Source: Bdellovibrionales bacterium | GTDB lineage: Bacteria > Bdellovibrionota > Bdellovibrionia > Bdellovibrionales > Bdellovibrionaceae | Direction of reading: 5' to 3' | DNA length: 64,000 nucleotides | Assembly: GCA_005793345.1 (NCBI GenBank) | Contig: SXSU01000022.1 | Span: 62,001 to 126,000 of the forward strand | Shown here: in pieces, positions 55,197-63,797 of the stretch | Position numbering within the stretch: position 1 is the first letter of the stretch | How the letters are laid out: every line of letters starts with the position of its first letter | Made by a program: the position numbers and the translations under genes | The notes under the pieces: generated by a model | Told to the model about the DNA's origin: nothing | The model's input: only the letters and a program-made list of their open reading frames with translations | Databases searched by the model: none

Positions 55197-55697
55197 ATGA
55201 AGCCAAATCATAATATTAATAAAGAAGAATTATTACAAAAACTCATTTCACAAGTTGAGAAAGAGTTGGCTGTTGCCATACAAGCTGCAAGGACCGCTCA
55301 TGAAGATGCTACAAATGAAGAGAGTAAGCCTGAAAACGAATACGACACTCGTGCACTTGAAGCTTCATATGTGGCGCGAGGCCAAGCAAAGCGTGTTGCC
55401 GATCTCAAAGAAATGTTATTTGAATTCAAAAGAATTAAAATTAAAAATTTTGATGATAACGAACCAATTACAGCTACAGCATTTATTGCAATTGAATCGG
55501 AGCAAAATAAAATTCAAAATTTATTTTTTCTCCCCTTGGGAGGGGGGTTTTCTGTTGAATTAGATGGTGTAAAAGTTCAGGTGGTCACACCTAGTACGCC
55601 ACTCGGCCAAGCCTTGTTGCAAACAAAACTTGGAGATATTATTCAGGTTAATTTAGGTGCGGCTGTTAGAGAGTACGAAATCATTTCGGTGCAGTAA
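55197..55697 (+). CDS. GreA/GreB-family C-terminal domain protein
   Basis: 166 aa. The N-terminal half is helical and may form a coiled-coil ('EKELAVAIQAARTAHEDATN', 'YVARGQAKRVADLKEML'), as in Gre factors. The C-terminal half is FKBP-like beta ('FFLPLGGGFSVELDGVKVQV', 'VTPSTPLGQALLQTKLGDII'), with the P-x-S-P-L-G-x-A-L-x-G/K-x-x-x-G-D pattern. Transcript cleavage or another role cannot be decided. ATG at 55197 avoids a hydrophobic upstream stretch. It overlaps the convergent gene by 17 bp. Confidence 0.82.
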   Translation: MKPNHNINKEELLQKLISQVEKELAVAIQAARTAHEDATNEESKPENEYDTRALEASYVARGQAKRVADLKEMLFEFKRIKIKNFDDNEPITATAFIAIESEQNKIQNLFFLPLGGGFSVELDGVKVQVVTPSTPLGQALLQTKLGDIIQVNLGAAVREYEIISVQ

Positions 55698-56841
55698 CAT
55701 TGTCTATCCAACAACGAACAGCATCTCCTAACTCATAAAACATTGAATTGATATTATTAAGATAGTTTCTTCGTGCGAACGAATCCTGTTTTAGGTTATT
55801 TGTAGTGGTGATCCACCATTTTTCATTCATAAAAGAACCTGAATCTAAATTTGCGTATGAACCAAGGAAAAATGGAAAAAAGCTTATGCTCGCACGACCT
55901 GCTCTTGCAGAGTAGCTATTTGCTAACTCTGACATTAAGACAGTTATTTTTGCAGGACTTAAATTTACATAATTCATTTTATTATTAGCTCGCAGAGAAT
56001 AAATTGGATCGGGATCAATAGTAAAATCTTTATCGTTATTAATTTTTTTGTGAAAAATATAGCTCAGAGTGTCTTCATATGCGAAATGATAGTAGGCGAT
56101 TATATTTGTCATGTTTCCAATAAAGTCTTTACATCCATACGGAGAAAGACATTGGGATAAAACCATGTTTATCATAATTTTACTTGGAACTTGTGAGGAG
56201 TGAAATGGCTGAGCAACGTCTTCAATATAATGGAGAGAGTTTGCAACAAATCTCCAGCCCCAGTAGTTGTGTTTTAGCGTAAAAGCTTGCTGCGCTAAAT
56301 TCATAAATAACTGAGCGCGATTATGAGCTTCTCCCATGGGTTCATTTATTTTTTCGAGTGGTAATTTAAAACTTTGAATTGGATGCTTCCAGTAAAGTTC
56401 TCTCCAATACATGTGTCGAAAGGCTTGTGACGATAAACCTGCTTTGCCTCCCATCATTGAATACTCTGATCTCCATAGTTCTGGATATTGGTCTTCTTTA
56501 AAAAGTTCTTGATCCATACCCCAATCTGGTTCATCGGAGTAAGTTGATAAGATTTCTAAGACCGATAAGGTTAATACAGATTCTTCATGTAGTATGTTTT
56601 TAAATTCATAATTTTTATTTATTTGAATGGAGTTTTTGAATGAGCTCACATTTTCAAAATTTGTAGAACTTAGAAAACTAGTTAAGGGTTCATAGTTAAC
56701 TTTTAAGTTTTCATTAACATGAGCTCTTAATATTTCTTTTGTGATAAGGTGATGATCGGCCCAACCCAATGAAAATTCGCTGAAAGAAAATATCGAAAAA
56801 GTTAAGATAAAGAAACAAGATAAATTAATTTTAATTAGCAT
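55681..56841 (-). CDS. Secreted zinc-dependent phospholipase C / P1 nuclease-like protein
   Basis: 386 aa. A signal peptide is predicted to be cut just before 'WADHHLITKEIL', placing Trp at the mature N-terminus; in the phospholipase C/P1 nuclease superfamily that Trp and nearby His ligate zinc. 'FVANSLHYIEDVAQPFHSSQ' carries the family's HxxxD…H metal-binding pattern, and 'EAHNRAQLFMNLA' another candidate. Overall helical. Substrate (phospholipid or nucleic acid) is open. GAGG lies before ATG. Confidence 0.75.
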   Translation of the reverse strand: MLIKINLSCFFILTFSIFSFSEFSLGWADHHLITKEILRAHVNENLKVNYEPLTSFLSSTNFENVSSFKNSIQINKNYEFKNILHEESVLTLSVLEILSTYSDEPDWGMDQELFKEDQYPELWRSEYSMMGGKAGLSSQAFRHMYWRELYWKHPIQSFKLPLEKINEPMGEAHNRAQLFMNLAQQAFTLKHNYWGWRFVANSLHYIEDVAQPFHSSQVPSKIMINMVLSQCLSPYGCKDFIGNMTNIIAYYHFAYEDTLSYIFHKKINNDKDFTIDPDPIYSLRANNKMNYVNLSPAKITVLMSELANSYSARAGRASISFFPFFLGSYANLDSGSFMNEKWWITTTNNLKQDSFARRNYLNNINSMFYELGDAVRCWIDNVTAPK

Positions 56842-57145
56842 ATATAATACCTCAATGTGATTTGAATCTACTAGTTTTCTATTCGGAGGTAGTTGTTATT
56901 ACTTTAATTAAGAAAAATTCACTTTTGCTTAAGCACGACTAAAGTTTAATATAAATAAAATAAAAAATTGAGTTTTGCAGGCGTCGAGGAATTGCTAATT
57001 AATTTTAATCTTCGACAAAGGTCTAGTCTGTGTATAAATAAAGCGAGTTAAATTAATAATTAGAATTATAGGACATCGCTTCGCAACTTGCTCAAACCTT
57101 CCTTTAGATAGATACTTTTTGGACCAACCATGGAGTATTCATTTT

Positions 57146-58519
57146 ATGTCAAACTTAATTGGTCACCAGATTAATAATTCAGAAAAAATAAATAAACTTA
57201 TTCGCGATCTAGCTCAAGAAGTTCATGCTGAAAATCAAAAGATCACTGGCGTAAAAGACGCTGATCCTTCTTTAGTTGAATCATCAAAAATGCTAGTTGA
57301 TAAAATTGCACAAGTGAGAGGTCGACCTTTAGTTTATCCTTATGTGGGATCAAGTGCGGGAAATGGTGTTTATGTTGAGCTTGAAGATGGCAGCGTTAAA
57401 ATGGATTTAATTAACGGTATTGGAATTCATATCATGGGACATGGTCATCCTAAATTAATTGAAACTGCAATTCGTGCATCATTAAGTGATATTATAATGC
57501 AGGGAAATTTAGAACCCAATAAAGAATATTATAAATTTACTGAGAAATTAGTTTCTTTAGCATCAAAAAATAGTCGACTAAAATATGCATGGCTTGCAAC
57601 TTGTGGAACCATGGCAAATGAAAATGCGTTAAAACTTGCGCGACAAAAAAATACTCCTAAAAGAATGATTGTTGCATTTAAGGATGCTTTTGCCGGTCGA
57701 TCAACAATGATGGCTGAAGTTACCGATAACCCTTCTTATAAAGTAGGCCTTCCTGAATATAATGAAGTGCTTCGTTTACCTTTTTTATCTAAAACAAATT
57801 CAGCAGAGGTAGCACTAAGTAAATTTAAAGAACTTTATGCTCAACATGAAAATAAAATTGGAGTTTTTTCTTTTGAACCAATGCAAGGTGAGGGTGGGTA
57901 TAAAGTTGGAACAAAAGAATTTTTTGTTCCATTATTTGAGTTTTGTCGAGAAAAGAAAATTGCAATTTGGGCTGATGAAGTTCAAACATTTACTCGCACT
58001 GGTGAAATTTTTGCATTTCAAAAATTAGGAATTGGAGACTATGTTGATCTCTGTACCATTGCCAAAACTGCTCAAGTGGGTGCAACTCTTTATACTGAAG
58101 AATATAATCCACAACCTGGTTTAATTGCTGGAACATTTTCAGGATCAACCGTTTCATTGGCTGTAGGAACTGAAATTCTTAGAATTTTAAGTGAAGAAGG
58201 ATACACTGGCTCAACGGGCAGAATTCAAAGCATTCATAATCAATTTGTAGGAATGTTAAAAGAGCTCAATGAAACTACTTGCAAAGGTATGCTCACAGAT
58301 GCTGGTGGCCTAGGGTTGATGATTGCAGTTACTCCTTACGATGGTAGCAAACAAAAAACAGATGATTTATTAAAAAGACTTTTTAAAAATAATATGATTG
58401 CTTTCAATTGCGGAAAAGATCCATATCGTATTCGATTTTTAGTTCCTGCTGTTATTAAAGATTCAGATATAAAGATTGCAAAAAATATTATTGAAAAATC
58501 AATTCTCGAGGGAGTTTAA
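57146..58519 (+). CDS. Class III PLP aminotransferase (acetylornithine/succinylornithine type)
   Basis: 457 aa. PLP-fold type I signatures: 'LINGIGIHIMGHGHPKLIE', 'ATCGTMANENALKLAR', 'FSFEPMQGEGGYKVG', 'WADEVQTFTRTGEIFAFQ', and the Schiff-base Lys probably in 'CTIAKTAQVGA'. The nearby astA-like and astD-like genes suggest it deaminates N-succinylornithine (AstC role), but the Lys motif also resembles lysine 6-aminotransferase. ATG at 57146 is used (GGAG 10 nt upstream); a TTG at 57119 is in frame. First gene of the cluster. Confidence 0.82.
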   Translation: MSNLIGHQINNSEKINKLIRDLAQEVHAENQKITGVKDADPSLVESSKMLVDKIAQVRGRPLVYPYVGSSAGNGVYVELEDGSVKMDLINGIGIHIMGHGHPKLIETAIRASLSDIIMQGNLEPNKEYYKFTEKLVSLASKNSRLKYAWLATCGTMANENALKLARQKNTPKRMIVAFKDAFAGRSTMMAEVTDNPSYKVGLPEYNEVLRLPFLSKTNSAEVALSKFKELYAQHENKIGVFSFEPMQGEGGYKVGTKEFFVPLFEFCREKKIAIWADEVQTFTRTGEIFAFQKLGIGDYVDLCTIAKTAQVGATLYTEEYNPQPGLIAGTFSGSTVSLAVGTEILRILSEEGYTGSTGRIQSIHNQFVGMLKELNETTCKGMLTDAGGLGLMIAVTPYDGSKQKTDDLLKRLFKNNMIAFNCGKDPYRIRFLVPAVIKDSDIKIAKNIIEKSILEGV

Positions 58520-58561
58520 TCAAATACTCGAATAATTTTATTATATAAGGGAGAGTGATTT

Positions 58562-59962
58562 GTGGATTTAATTGATGCTGCCCGAGAGTTAATTGCAATT
58601 GATACTTCGCCAGACAGTGGTACACGAGAAGTAGCTCAATGGTTAAAAACAAAAGCAGAGCAGTTAAATCTAGATTTTCTAGATCAAGAAGATTCGTTCA
58701 ATGGTGTTGAGCAATCAAATGTGATGATATCAGTAAAAGATTTACTTCAAGATGAATCAAAATTTAATGAAGATTTCTTATTAGTATCTCACCTTGACAC
58801 TGTTGATCCTGGTTCGGGTTTATTATGGACAGAAAACCAATTTAATCCGTTTAACTTGATAATTAAAGATGGGTACCTGCACGGTTTAGGAGTTGCCGAT
58901 GGAAAACTTGATTTTTTATGCAAACTCGAGGCCCTATCACAATGGCAAAACTCTGAATATCAGGATCGTAGTACCAAATTGATTCGTCGGCCTGTGCTGC
59001 TTGGGACATACGGTGAAGAAATTGGTATGCATGGTATGCTTAGATATATTAGAAAAAATAAAAATAAAAATAAAGCTAAGTATGCATTGATTGGTGAGAC
59101 AACAGATCTTAATATTATTCATGGCACAAAAGGGTATGCGGTAATAGAAATAAAAATTCCATTTTCTAAAGAAGAGCAAGCTTATCGTTCTCAACATGAT
59201 TTATCTGAATCAGCAACTACTCAAACAAGAATTTTTAATGCTACAAACTTGAAAGAAAAAGGCGGTTATTGGTCTACTAAAGAAAATGCCATTGATAAAA
59301 TATTTAAATATTTACTTCAAATTCCTGAAGGCATTGTACTAATGGAAGTAGATGCAGGAGTAAGTCATAATGTTTTTCCACTGCATGGAATGGTTGAATT
59401 TGATGTTGTAAGCGGTATTCAAAATACTATGGCACAAAAGCTTAAACAATTATATTATTCATTGACTGAACTTCGAGGGCAATTTTTGAGATTTAATGAT
59501 GCTGAGTTTTCACCCTCGCAACCTCAATTAAATATATCAACTATTAAAACAGTTGAGGGAGAATTATATTTAACTGCTATGTTTTTGTTCCCACCATTAG
59601 TTACAGAAATTGATTATCAAAACTGGCTAAACCAAATTAAAGATTATGTCCAACTTAATTTGAATGGAGATATTAGATTAGTAGATTACAAAAAACCATA
59701 TAAAATATCTAAAGATTCTGATTTTATCAAAAAATGTTTAGAATTATCTAAGGAAAATAATTTATCATGTGATTTAATTACTTTACCTAAAACAAATGAA
59801 TCAAGTTTATTGAGTCGCATTGGTGTTGAGTGTATTTCGTTTGGTGCTGGCATAAGAGAAGGCAATACGCATTCGCCTTCCGAAATGGTCAAAATAAGTG
59901 ATTTAAATTTATCTGTTGAGTTTTATAAGAAGGCGTTATCTAAATTTTGTATAGGAGAGTAG
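58562..59962 (+). CDS. M20-family metallohydrolase (deacylase/desuccinylase-like)
   Basis: 466 aa. M20 motifs: 'LLVSHLDTVDPGSG' (metal His), 'GLGVADGKLDF' (bridging Asp), 'GTYGEEIGMHG' (catalytic Glu-Glu), 'LIGETTDLNIIHGTKGY', and near the end 'GNTHSPSEMVKI' (metal His). A dimerisation domain lies between. In an arginine-succinyltransferase context it may replace AstE, the usual M14-type succinylglutamate desuccinylase; that is inference. GTG start with GGGAGAG upstream. It ends 1 bp before astA. Confidence 0.8.
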   Translation: MDLIDAARELIAIDTSPDSGTREVAQWLKTKAEQLNLDFLDQEDSFNGVEQSNVMISVKDLLQDESKFNEDFLLVSHLDTVDPGSGLLWTENQFNPFNLIIKDGYLHGLGVADGKLDFLCKLEALSQWQNSEYQDRSTKLIRRPVLLGTYGEEIGMHGMLRYIRKNKNKNKAKYALIGETTDLNIIHGTKGYAVIEIKIPFSKEEQAYRSQHDLSESATTQTRIFNATNLKEKGGYWSTKENAIDKIFKYLLQIPEGIVLMEVDAGVSHNVFPLHGMVEFDVVSGIQNTMAQKLKQLYYSLTELRGQFLRFNDAEFSPSQPQLNISTIKTVEGELYLTAMFLFPPLVTEIDYQNWLNQIKDYVQLNLNGDIRLVDYKKPYKISKDSDFIKKCLELSKENNLSCDLITLPKTNESSLLSRIGVECISFGAGIREGNTHSPSEMVKISDLNLSVEFYKKALSKFCIGE

Positions 59963-59963
59963 A

Positions 59964-61013
59964 GTGGGGTTTTTAATTCGCGCTATCCGAAGTGATGATA
60001 TTCATCAAATGACTGATCTTACTAAACAGTTTCATCTCATGAATTTACCAGGGGAACGAAAAGTTTTATCCGATAAAATTGAAAGAAGTGTTGCTTCATT
60101 TGCTGGGGATTTACCAAAAGAAAAATCTGAATATATTTTTGTAATAGAAGATACTGAAGAAAAATTAATAGTTGGAAGTTCGCTAATTATTGCAAAACAT
60201 GGCAATGAAGATGTGCCTCATACTTTTTTTAAAGTAATCAAAAAAAATCATTTCAGTGAAGATTTAGGTATTGGATTTATTCATCAGATTCTTCGATTTC
60301 AAATGGACATGGATGGTCCTTCAGAAATTGGTGGACTACTCATTGATAAATCTTATCGACGAAGACCTGAAAAATTAGGTAAACAAATTAGTTTTGCAAG
60401 ATTTAATTATATTGGATTGTTTCCAGACCGATTCGAAGAGCGTTTACTTTGTGAGCTTACTCCTCCACTTACAGATGAGGGTCGAAGTGAATTCTGGGAA
60501 GCCTTAGGTCGAAGATTTACTGGGCTCCCTTATCAGGAAGCAGATTTGCTGAGCCAAAGTCATAAAGAATTTATTCAAAGTTTATTTCCCGAAGAAGATA
60601 TTTATGTATGTTTACTTGAAACAAAAGCACGTACAGTCATTGGTCGAGTCGGTGAAGCTACAAAACCCGCTCAGTACTTGCTAGAGAGCGTAGGTTTTAG
60701 GTATCTTGAAGAAGTAGATCCTTTTGATGGAGGACCTCATTACGGAGTGCAAACTAAAGATTTAATTCCAATTCAAACTGGAGTGAAAGCCCAAGTAACA
60801 GAATTTAAAGATGCTGTTTACAAGCACCACGGTTTGGTTGGCTTAGATACTGATTATTATCGTTGTACACATACTCCTTTTGATTTGCGTGGTAATGAGA
60901 TTGCACTTCCTCCGCAAACTTTAAAATTGCTCGAGGTTGAACAGGAGCAAGAAGTTTATATCAATTCATGGTCTGCAGTAAGTTCAAATCATAAGAGAGA
61001 GGGTGCTTTGTGA
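59964..61013 (+). CDS. astA: Arginine N-succinyltransferase
   Basis: Transfers succinyl from succinyl-CoA to arginine, first step of the AST route. 349 aa, near the 344 aa of the enterobacterial enzyme. Motifs: 'IRAIRSDDIHQMTDLTKQ', 'SEIGGLLIDKSYRRRPEKLG', 'LLCELTPPLTDEGRSEFWEA', 'GRRFTGLPYQEADLLSQ' and 'YLLESVGFRYLEEVDPFDGG'. GNAT-like fold. GTG start after GGAGAG. It overlaps astD by 4 bp. Confidence 0.9.
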   Translation: MGFLIRAIRSDDIHQMTDLTKQFHLMNLPGERKVLSDKIERSVASFAGDLPKEKSEYIFVIEDTEEKLIVGSSLIIAKHGNEDVPHTFFKVIKKNHFSEDLGIGFIHQILRFQMDMDGPSEIGGLLIDKSYRRRPEKLGKQISFARFNYIGLFPDRFEERLLCELTPPLTDEGRSEFWEALGRRFTGLPYQEADLLSQSHKEFIQSLFPEEDIYVCLLETKARTVIGRVGEATKPAQYLLESVGFRYLEEVDPFDGGPHYGVQTKDLIPIQTGVKAQVTEFKDAVYKHHGLVGLDTDYYRCTHTPFDLRGNEIALPPQTLKLLEVEQEQEVYINSWSAVSSNHKREGAL

Positions 61014-62533
61014 GTGATATATTAAACAAAAAAAATAAATTTGAAACAAGATATAAAGGTGATTACATCGACGGAATATTTAAGGCACCTGAATTTGAAA
61101 GCGGGTCCTTTAATGATGTGTCGCCTTCAGATACTTCTGATATTTTAATGAATGTTGTTTTTGGGTATGATCATGTTGATGAAGCTTGCCATATTGCTAA
61201 AAAAGCCTTTTTAAAATGGTCAAGACTTACACAACCTCAAAGGTCTGAGTATTTATTAAAACTAAAAGAAGTCTTTATTGCCCATGAAGAGCAAATGGCT
61301 GAATGTATTTCTCGTGATACAGGAAAACCTTTATGGGAGGCTATGACCGAAGCAAAAGCACTTAGTCAAAAAATAGATGTTACCCTTCAACACTCTATGA
61401 AATTGGTTCAAACTGAAATTATTCAAAATGCATTACCTCAAGTTGATGGAGTCATCCGATATAAAGCCAGAGGAGTTATGGCTGTTGTTGGACCATTTAA
61501 TTTTCCTGCACATTTACCAAACGGTCATATTATTCCTGCGCTTGCAATGGGTAACACTGTGGTCTTTAAACCTAGTGAGCAAACACCAGCAGTTGGACAA
61601 TTATATGCTGAATTGATTCATAAGGCAGGATTGCCCCAAGGGGTTTTTAATATGGTTCAAGGAGATGGAGAGTGTGGACGAAAGCTTGTCATTAACGAAG
61701 ATATAAGTGGAATTTTATTTACCGGAAGTTATGATGTTGGTTTAAGAATTAAACAAGAAACCATGACTCATTATTGGAAGATTTTAGCTCTTGAAATGGG
61801 TGGAAAAAATGCCACTGTAGTTTGGGAAGATGCTGATTTAGACAAAGCTGTTTATGAAACTTTGATTGGATCTTTTTTAACGGCTGGTCAAAGATGTTCT
61901 TGCACGAGTCGAGTAATATTACATGATAAAATTGCCGAAGAATTCACCGAACGCTTTTATCAAGCTGCAAAAAAAATCTCAATTGGCCACTGGAGTGAAA
62001 ATGTTTTTATGGGACCATTAATTAATGGAGTAGCTGTAGAAAAATACTTACGATTTCAGGAGATCGCGAAAAGAGAAAATTGTGAAAGCTTAATGCGTGG
62101 GAAAACATTAGAAATGCCACATAAAGGTTTTTATGTAACTCCAAGTATATATCTTGTGAATGGGTTTAATAAAGAATCTGTTTATCAAAAAAGTGAAATT
62201 TTTGGTCCTAATGTAGCAATATATAAATCAAATGATTTTAATGAAGTAATGAATATCGTAAACTCAACAGGATATGGTTTAGTACTAGCCCTGTTTTCAA
62301 AAAATAAAAGCTTATATGAAGAAGCAGTTGTGCAAGCAAATGTTGGACTTTTAAATTGGAATAGAACAACAAATGGAGCAAGTTCACGATTACCTTTTGG
62401 CGGAACTGGAAAATCAGGAAATGATCGTCCATCTGCACATTTTGCAATTCAATATTGTACAGTTCCAATGGCGAATCTCGAAGACCCAACTCCATTTGAT
62501 CCTTCCAAAGTAATGCCTGGTTTGGGATTTTAA
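61010..62533 (+). CDS. astD: N-succinylglutamate 5-semialdehyde dehydrogenase
   Basis: Aldehyde dehydrogenase, 507 aa. 'VVGPFNFPAHLPNGHIIPAL', 'GNTVVFKPSEQTPAVG', 'ILFTGSYDVG', the catalytic Glu in 'ALEMGGKNATVV' and catalytic Cys in 'TAGQRCSCTSR' are intact; the 'GPFNFPAHLPNGHI' block is typical of AstD. GTG start overlaps the astA stop, so translation is coupled. mltG starts directly at its stop codon. Confidence 0.92.
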   Translation: MSDILNKKNKFETRYKGDYIDGIFKAPEFESGSFNDVSPSDTSDILMNVVFGYDHVDEACHIAKKAFLKWSRLTQPQRSEYLLKLKEVFIAHEEQMAECISRDTGKPLWEAMTEAKALSQKIDVTLQHSMKLVQTEIIQNALPQVDGVIRYKARGVMAVVGPFNFPAHLPNGHIIPALAMGNTVVFKPSEQTPAVGQLYAELIHKAGLPQGVFNMVQGDGECGRKLVINEDISGILFTGSYDVGLRIKQETMTHYWKILALEMGGKNATVVWEDADLDKAVYETLIGSFLTAGQRCSCTSRVILHDKIAEEFTERFYQAAKKISIGHWSENVFMGPLINGVAVEKYLRFQEIAKRENCESLMRGKTLEMPHKGFYVTPSIYLVNGFNKESVYQKSEIFGPNVAIYKSNDFNEVMNIVNSTGYGLVLALFSKNKSLYEEAVVQANVGLLNWNRTTNGASSRLPFGGTGKSGNDRPSAHFAIQYCTVPMANLEDPTPFDPSKVMPGLGF

Positions 62534-63673
62534 ATGAGAATTTTTTTAAGCTTTATCGTAGTGATCTTTGGTTTGCTGGGTGGTTTCTATTATTTTATCA
62601 CCCAAGACTATTACGTAAGAAGTATTTCAAAAGATAAAACACCTATTATTTTTGAAGTCAGTAGTGGTGAAAGTTTTATTGAAATCGCAAGAAATCTTGA
62701 ACTAAAAGGTTTAATTGATAATCAACATTTATTTAATTTAGTGGCTAAGTTAAAAAATCTTCGCTCAAAAGTAAAAGCTGGTGAATATCAACTTACGCCT
62801 TCGATGACACCAAAAGAAATTCTTCAAGTGTTAATAAGTGGAAAAAGCATATTGCATACGTTTACTGTTTCAGAGGGACTCAATATTTATGAAGTGGGCT
62901 TAGCTTATGAAAAACAAGGCTATGGCCGCAAAGATTTATTTTTGGAAGCCTGTTTTGATAAAGAATTATTAAAAAGAATTTTAGGTGAAGAACTGTATAG
63001 TTGCGAAGGATATTTGTTTCCTGAAACATATAACATTGATAAAAAAACATCGGCAAGTCAGTTGGTAGAAATCATGTTAAAAATGTTTGTTAAAAAATAT
63101 ACTGAATCCACTCAGGATTTAAATTTAGTGGGATGGACCCGTCATCAAATTGTAACTCTTGCAAGTATTATTGAAAAAGAAACTGGAGCAAAGGAAGAGC
63201 GACCTATTATTTCTTCAGTATTTCACAATCGCTTAAAAAAGAGAATGAAATTACAAACTGATCCAACGGTTTTGTATGGAATTTTAGATCAAACAAAATC
63301 TTATCGCGCAAATATAACTAAAAAAGATTTAACCACACCTACTCCATTTAATACGTACACAAATGAAGGGTTACCATTTGGTCCGGTCTCAAATCCTGGT
63401 GTTGAGGCGGTAAGGGCAGTGTTTAATCCTGCGGAAACTTCGTATTTATTTTTTGTAAGTAAAAATGATGGTACTCATGTTTTTTCAGAAAGGTATGAAG
63501 ATCATTCAAAGAGTGTAACTCAATTTCAAATTGATAAAAAAGCAAGAGAAGGAAAATCATGGCGAGATCTTAGTGATAAAAAAGAAGATGCTGTCATATC
63601 CATTTCAAAAGAAAAAAAGTCTGGAAAAGACAAAACGAGCGCGACCACCAAAAATAAGAAAACAAAAAAATAA
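62534..63673 (+). CDS. mltG: Endolytic murein transglycosylase MltG
   Basis: Inner-membrane enzyme cutting nascent glycan strands. 379 aa. One N-terminal transmembrane segment (about 3-22), LysM-like part ('SGESFIEIARNLELKGLI'), and the YceG catalytic region: 'LASIIEKETGAKEERPIISS' with the catalytic Glu, 'LQTDPTVLYG' and 'TYTNEGLPFGPVSNPG'. A Lys-rich C-terminal tail follows. It begins at the base after the astD stop, an odd partner for arginine catabolism, and lies ahead of the locus-4 hairpins. Confidence 0.93.
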   Translation: MRIFLSFIVVIFGLLGGFYYFITQDYYVRSISKDKTPIIFEVSSGESFIEIARNLELKGLIDNQHLFNLVAKLKNLRSKVKAGEYQLTPSMTPKEILQVLISGKSILHTFTVSEGLNIYEVGLAYEKQGYGRKDLFLEACFDKELLKRILGEELYSCEGYLFPETYNIDKKTSASQLVEIMLKMFVKKYTESTQDLNLVGWTRHQIVTLASIIEKETGAKEERPIISSVFHNRLKKRMKLQTDPTVLYGILDQTKSYRANITKKDLTTPTPFNTYTNEGLPFGPVSNPGVEAVRAVFNPAETSYLFFVSKNDGTHVFSERYEDHSKSVTQFQIDKKAREGKSWRDLSDKKEDAVISISKEKKSGKDKTSATTKNKKTKK

Positions 63674-63700
63674 CCTTAACTTGATAGACTTTCAAAGTTA

Positions 63701-63792
63701 CCCTATAAAAAGAGAAAAAATCTTTTTGTAGGGGAGAATATATATGATACTATCTCCCCTATAAAAAGCAAAAGGTTCTATTTATAGGGGAG
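63701..63792. repeat. Locus-4 ATPase upstream hairpin pair
   Basis: Hairpin 1: CCCTATAAAAAGA / TCTTTTTGTAGGG (63701-63713, 63721-63733), one mismatch. Hairpin 2: CTCCCCTATAAA / TTTATAGGGGAG (63754-63765, 63781-63792), perfect. The shared motif recurs with period 56. The right arm of hairpin 2 supplies GGGGAG, followed by T5 and ATG at 63798. Confidence 0.93.
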
Positions 63793-63797
63793 TTTTT

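Noticed and set aside
57146-58519. Lysine 6-aminotransferase
   Set aside because: The Lys region has some resemblance, but direct linkage with astA and astD makes succinylornithine aminotransferase more likely; kept as an alternative only.
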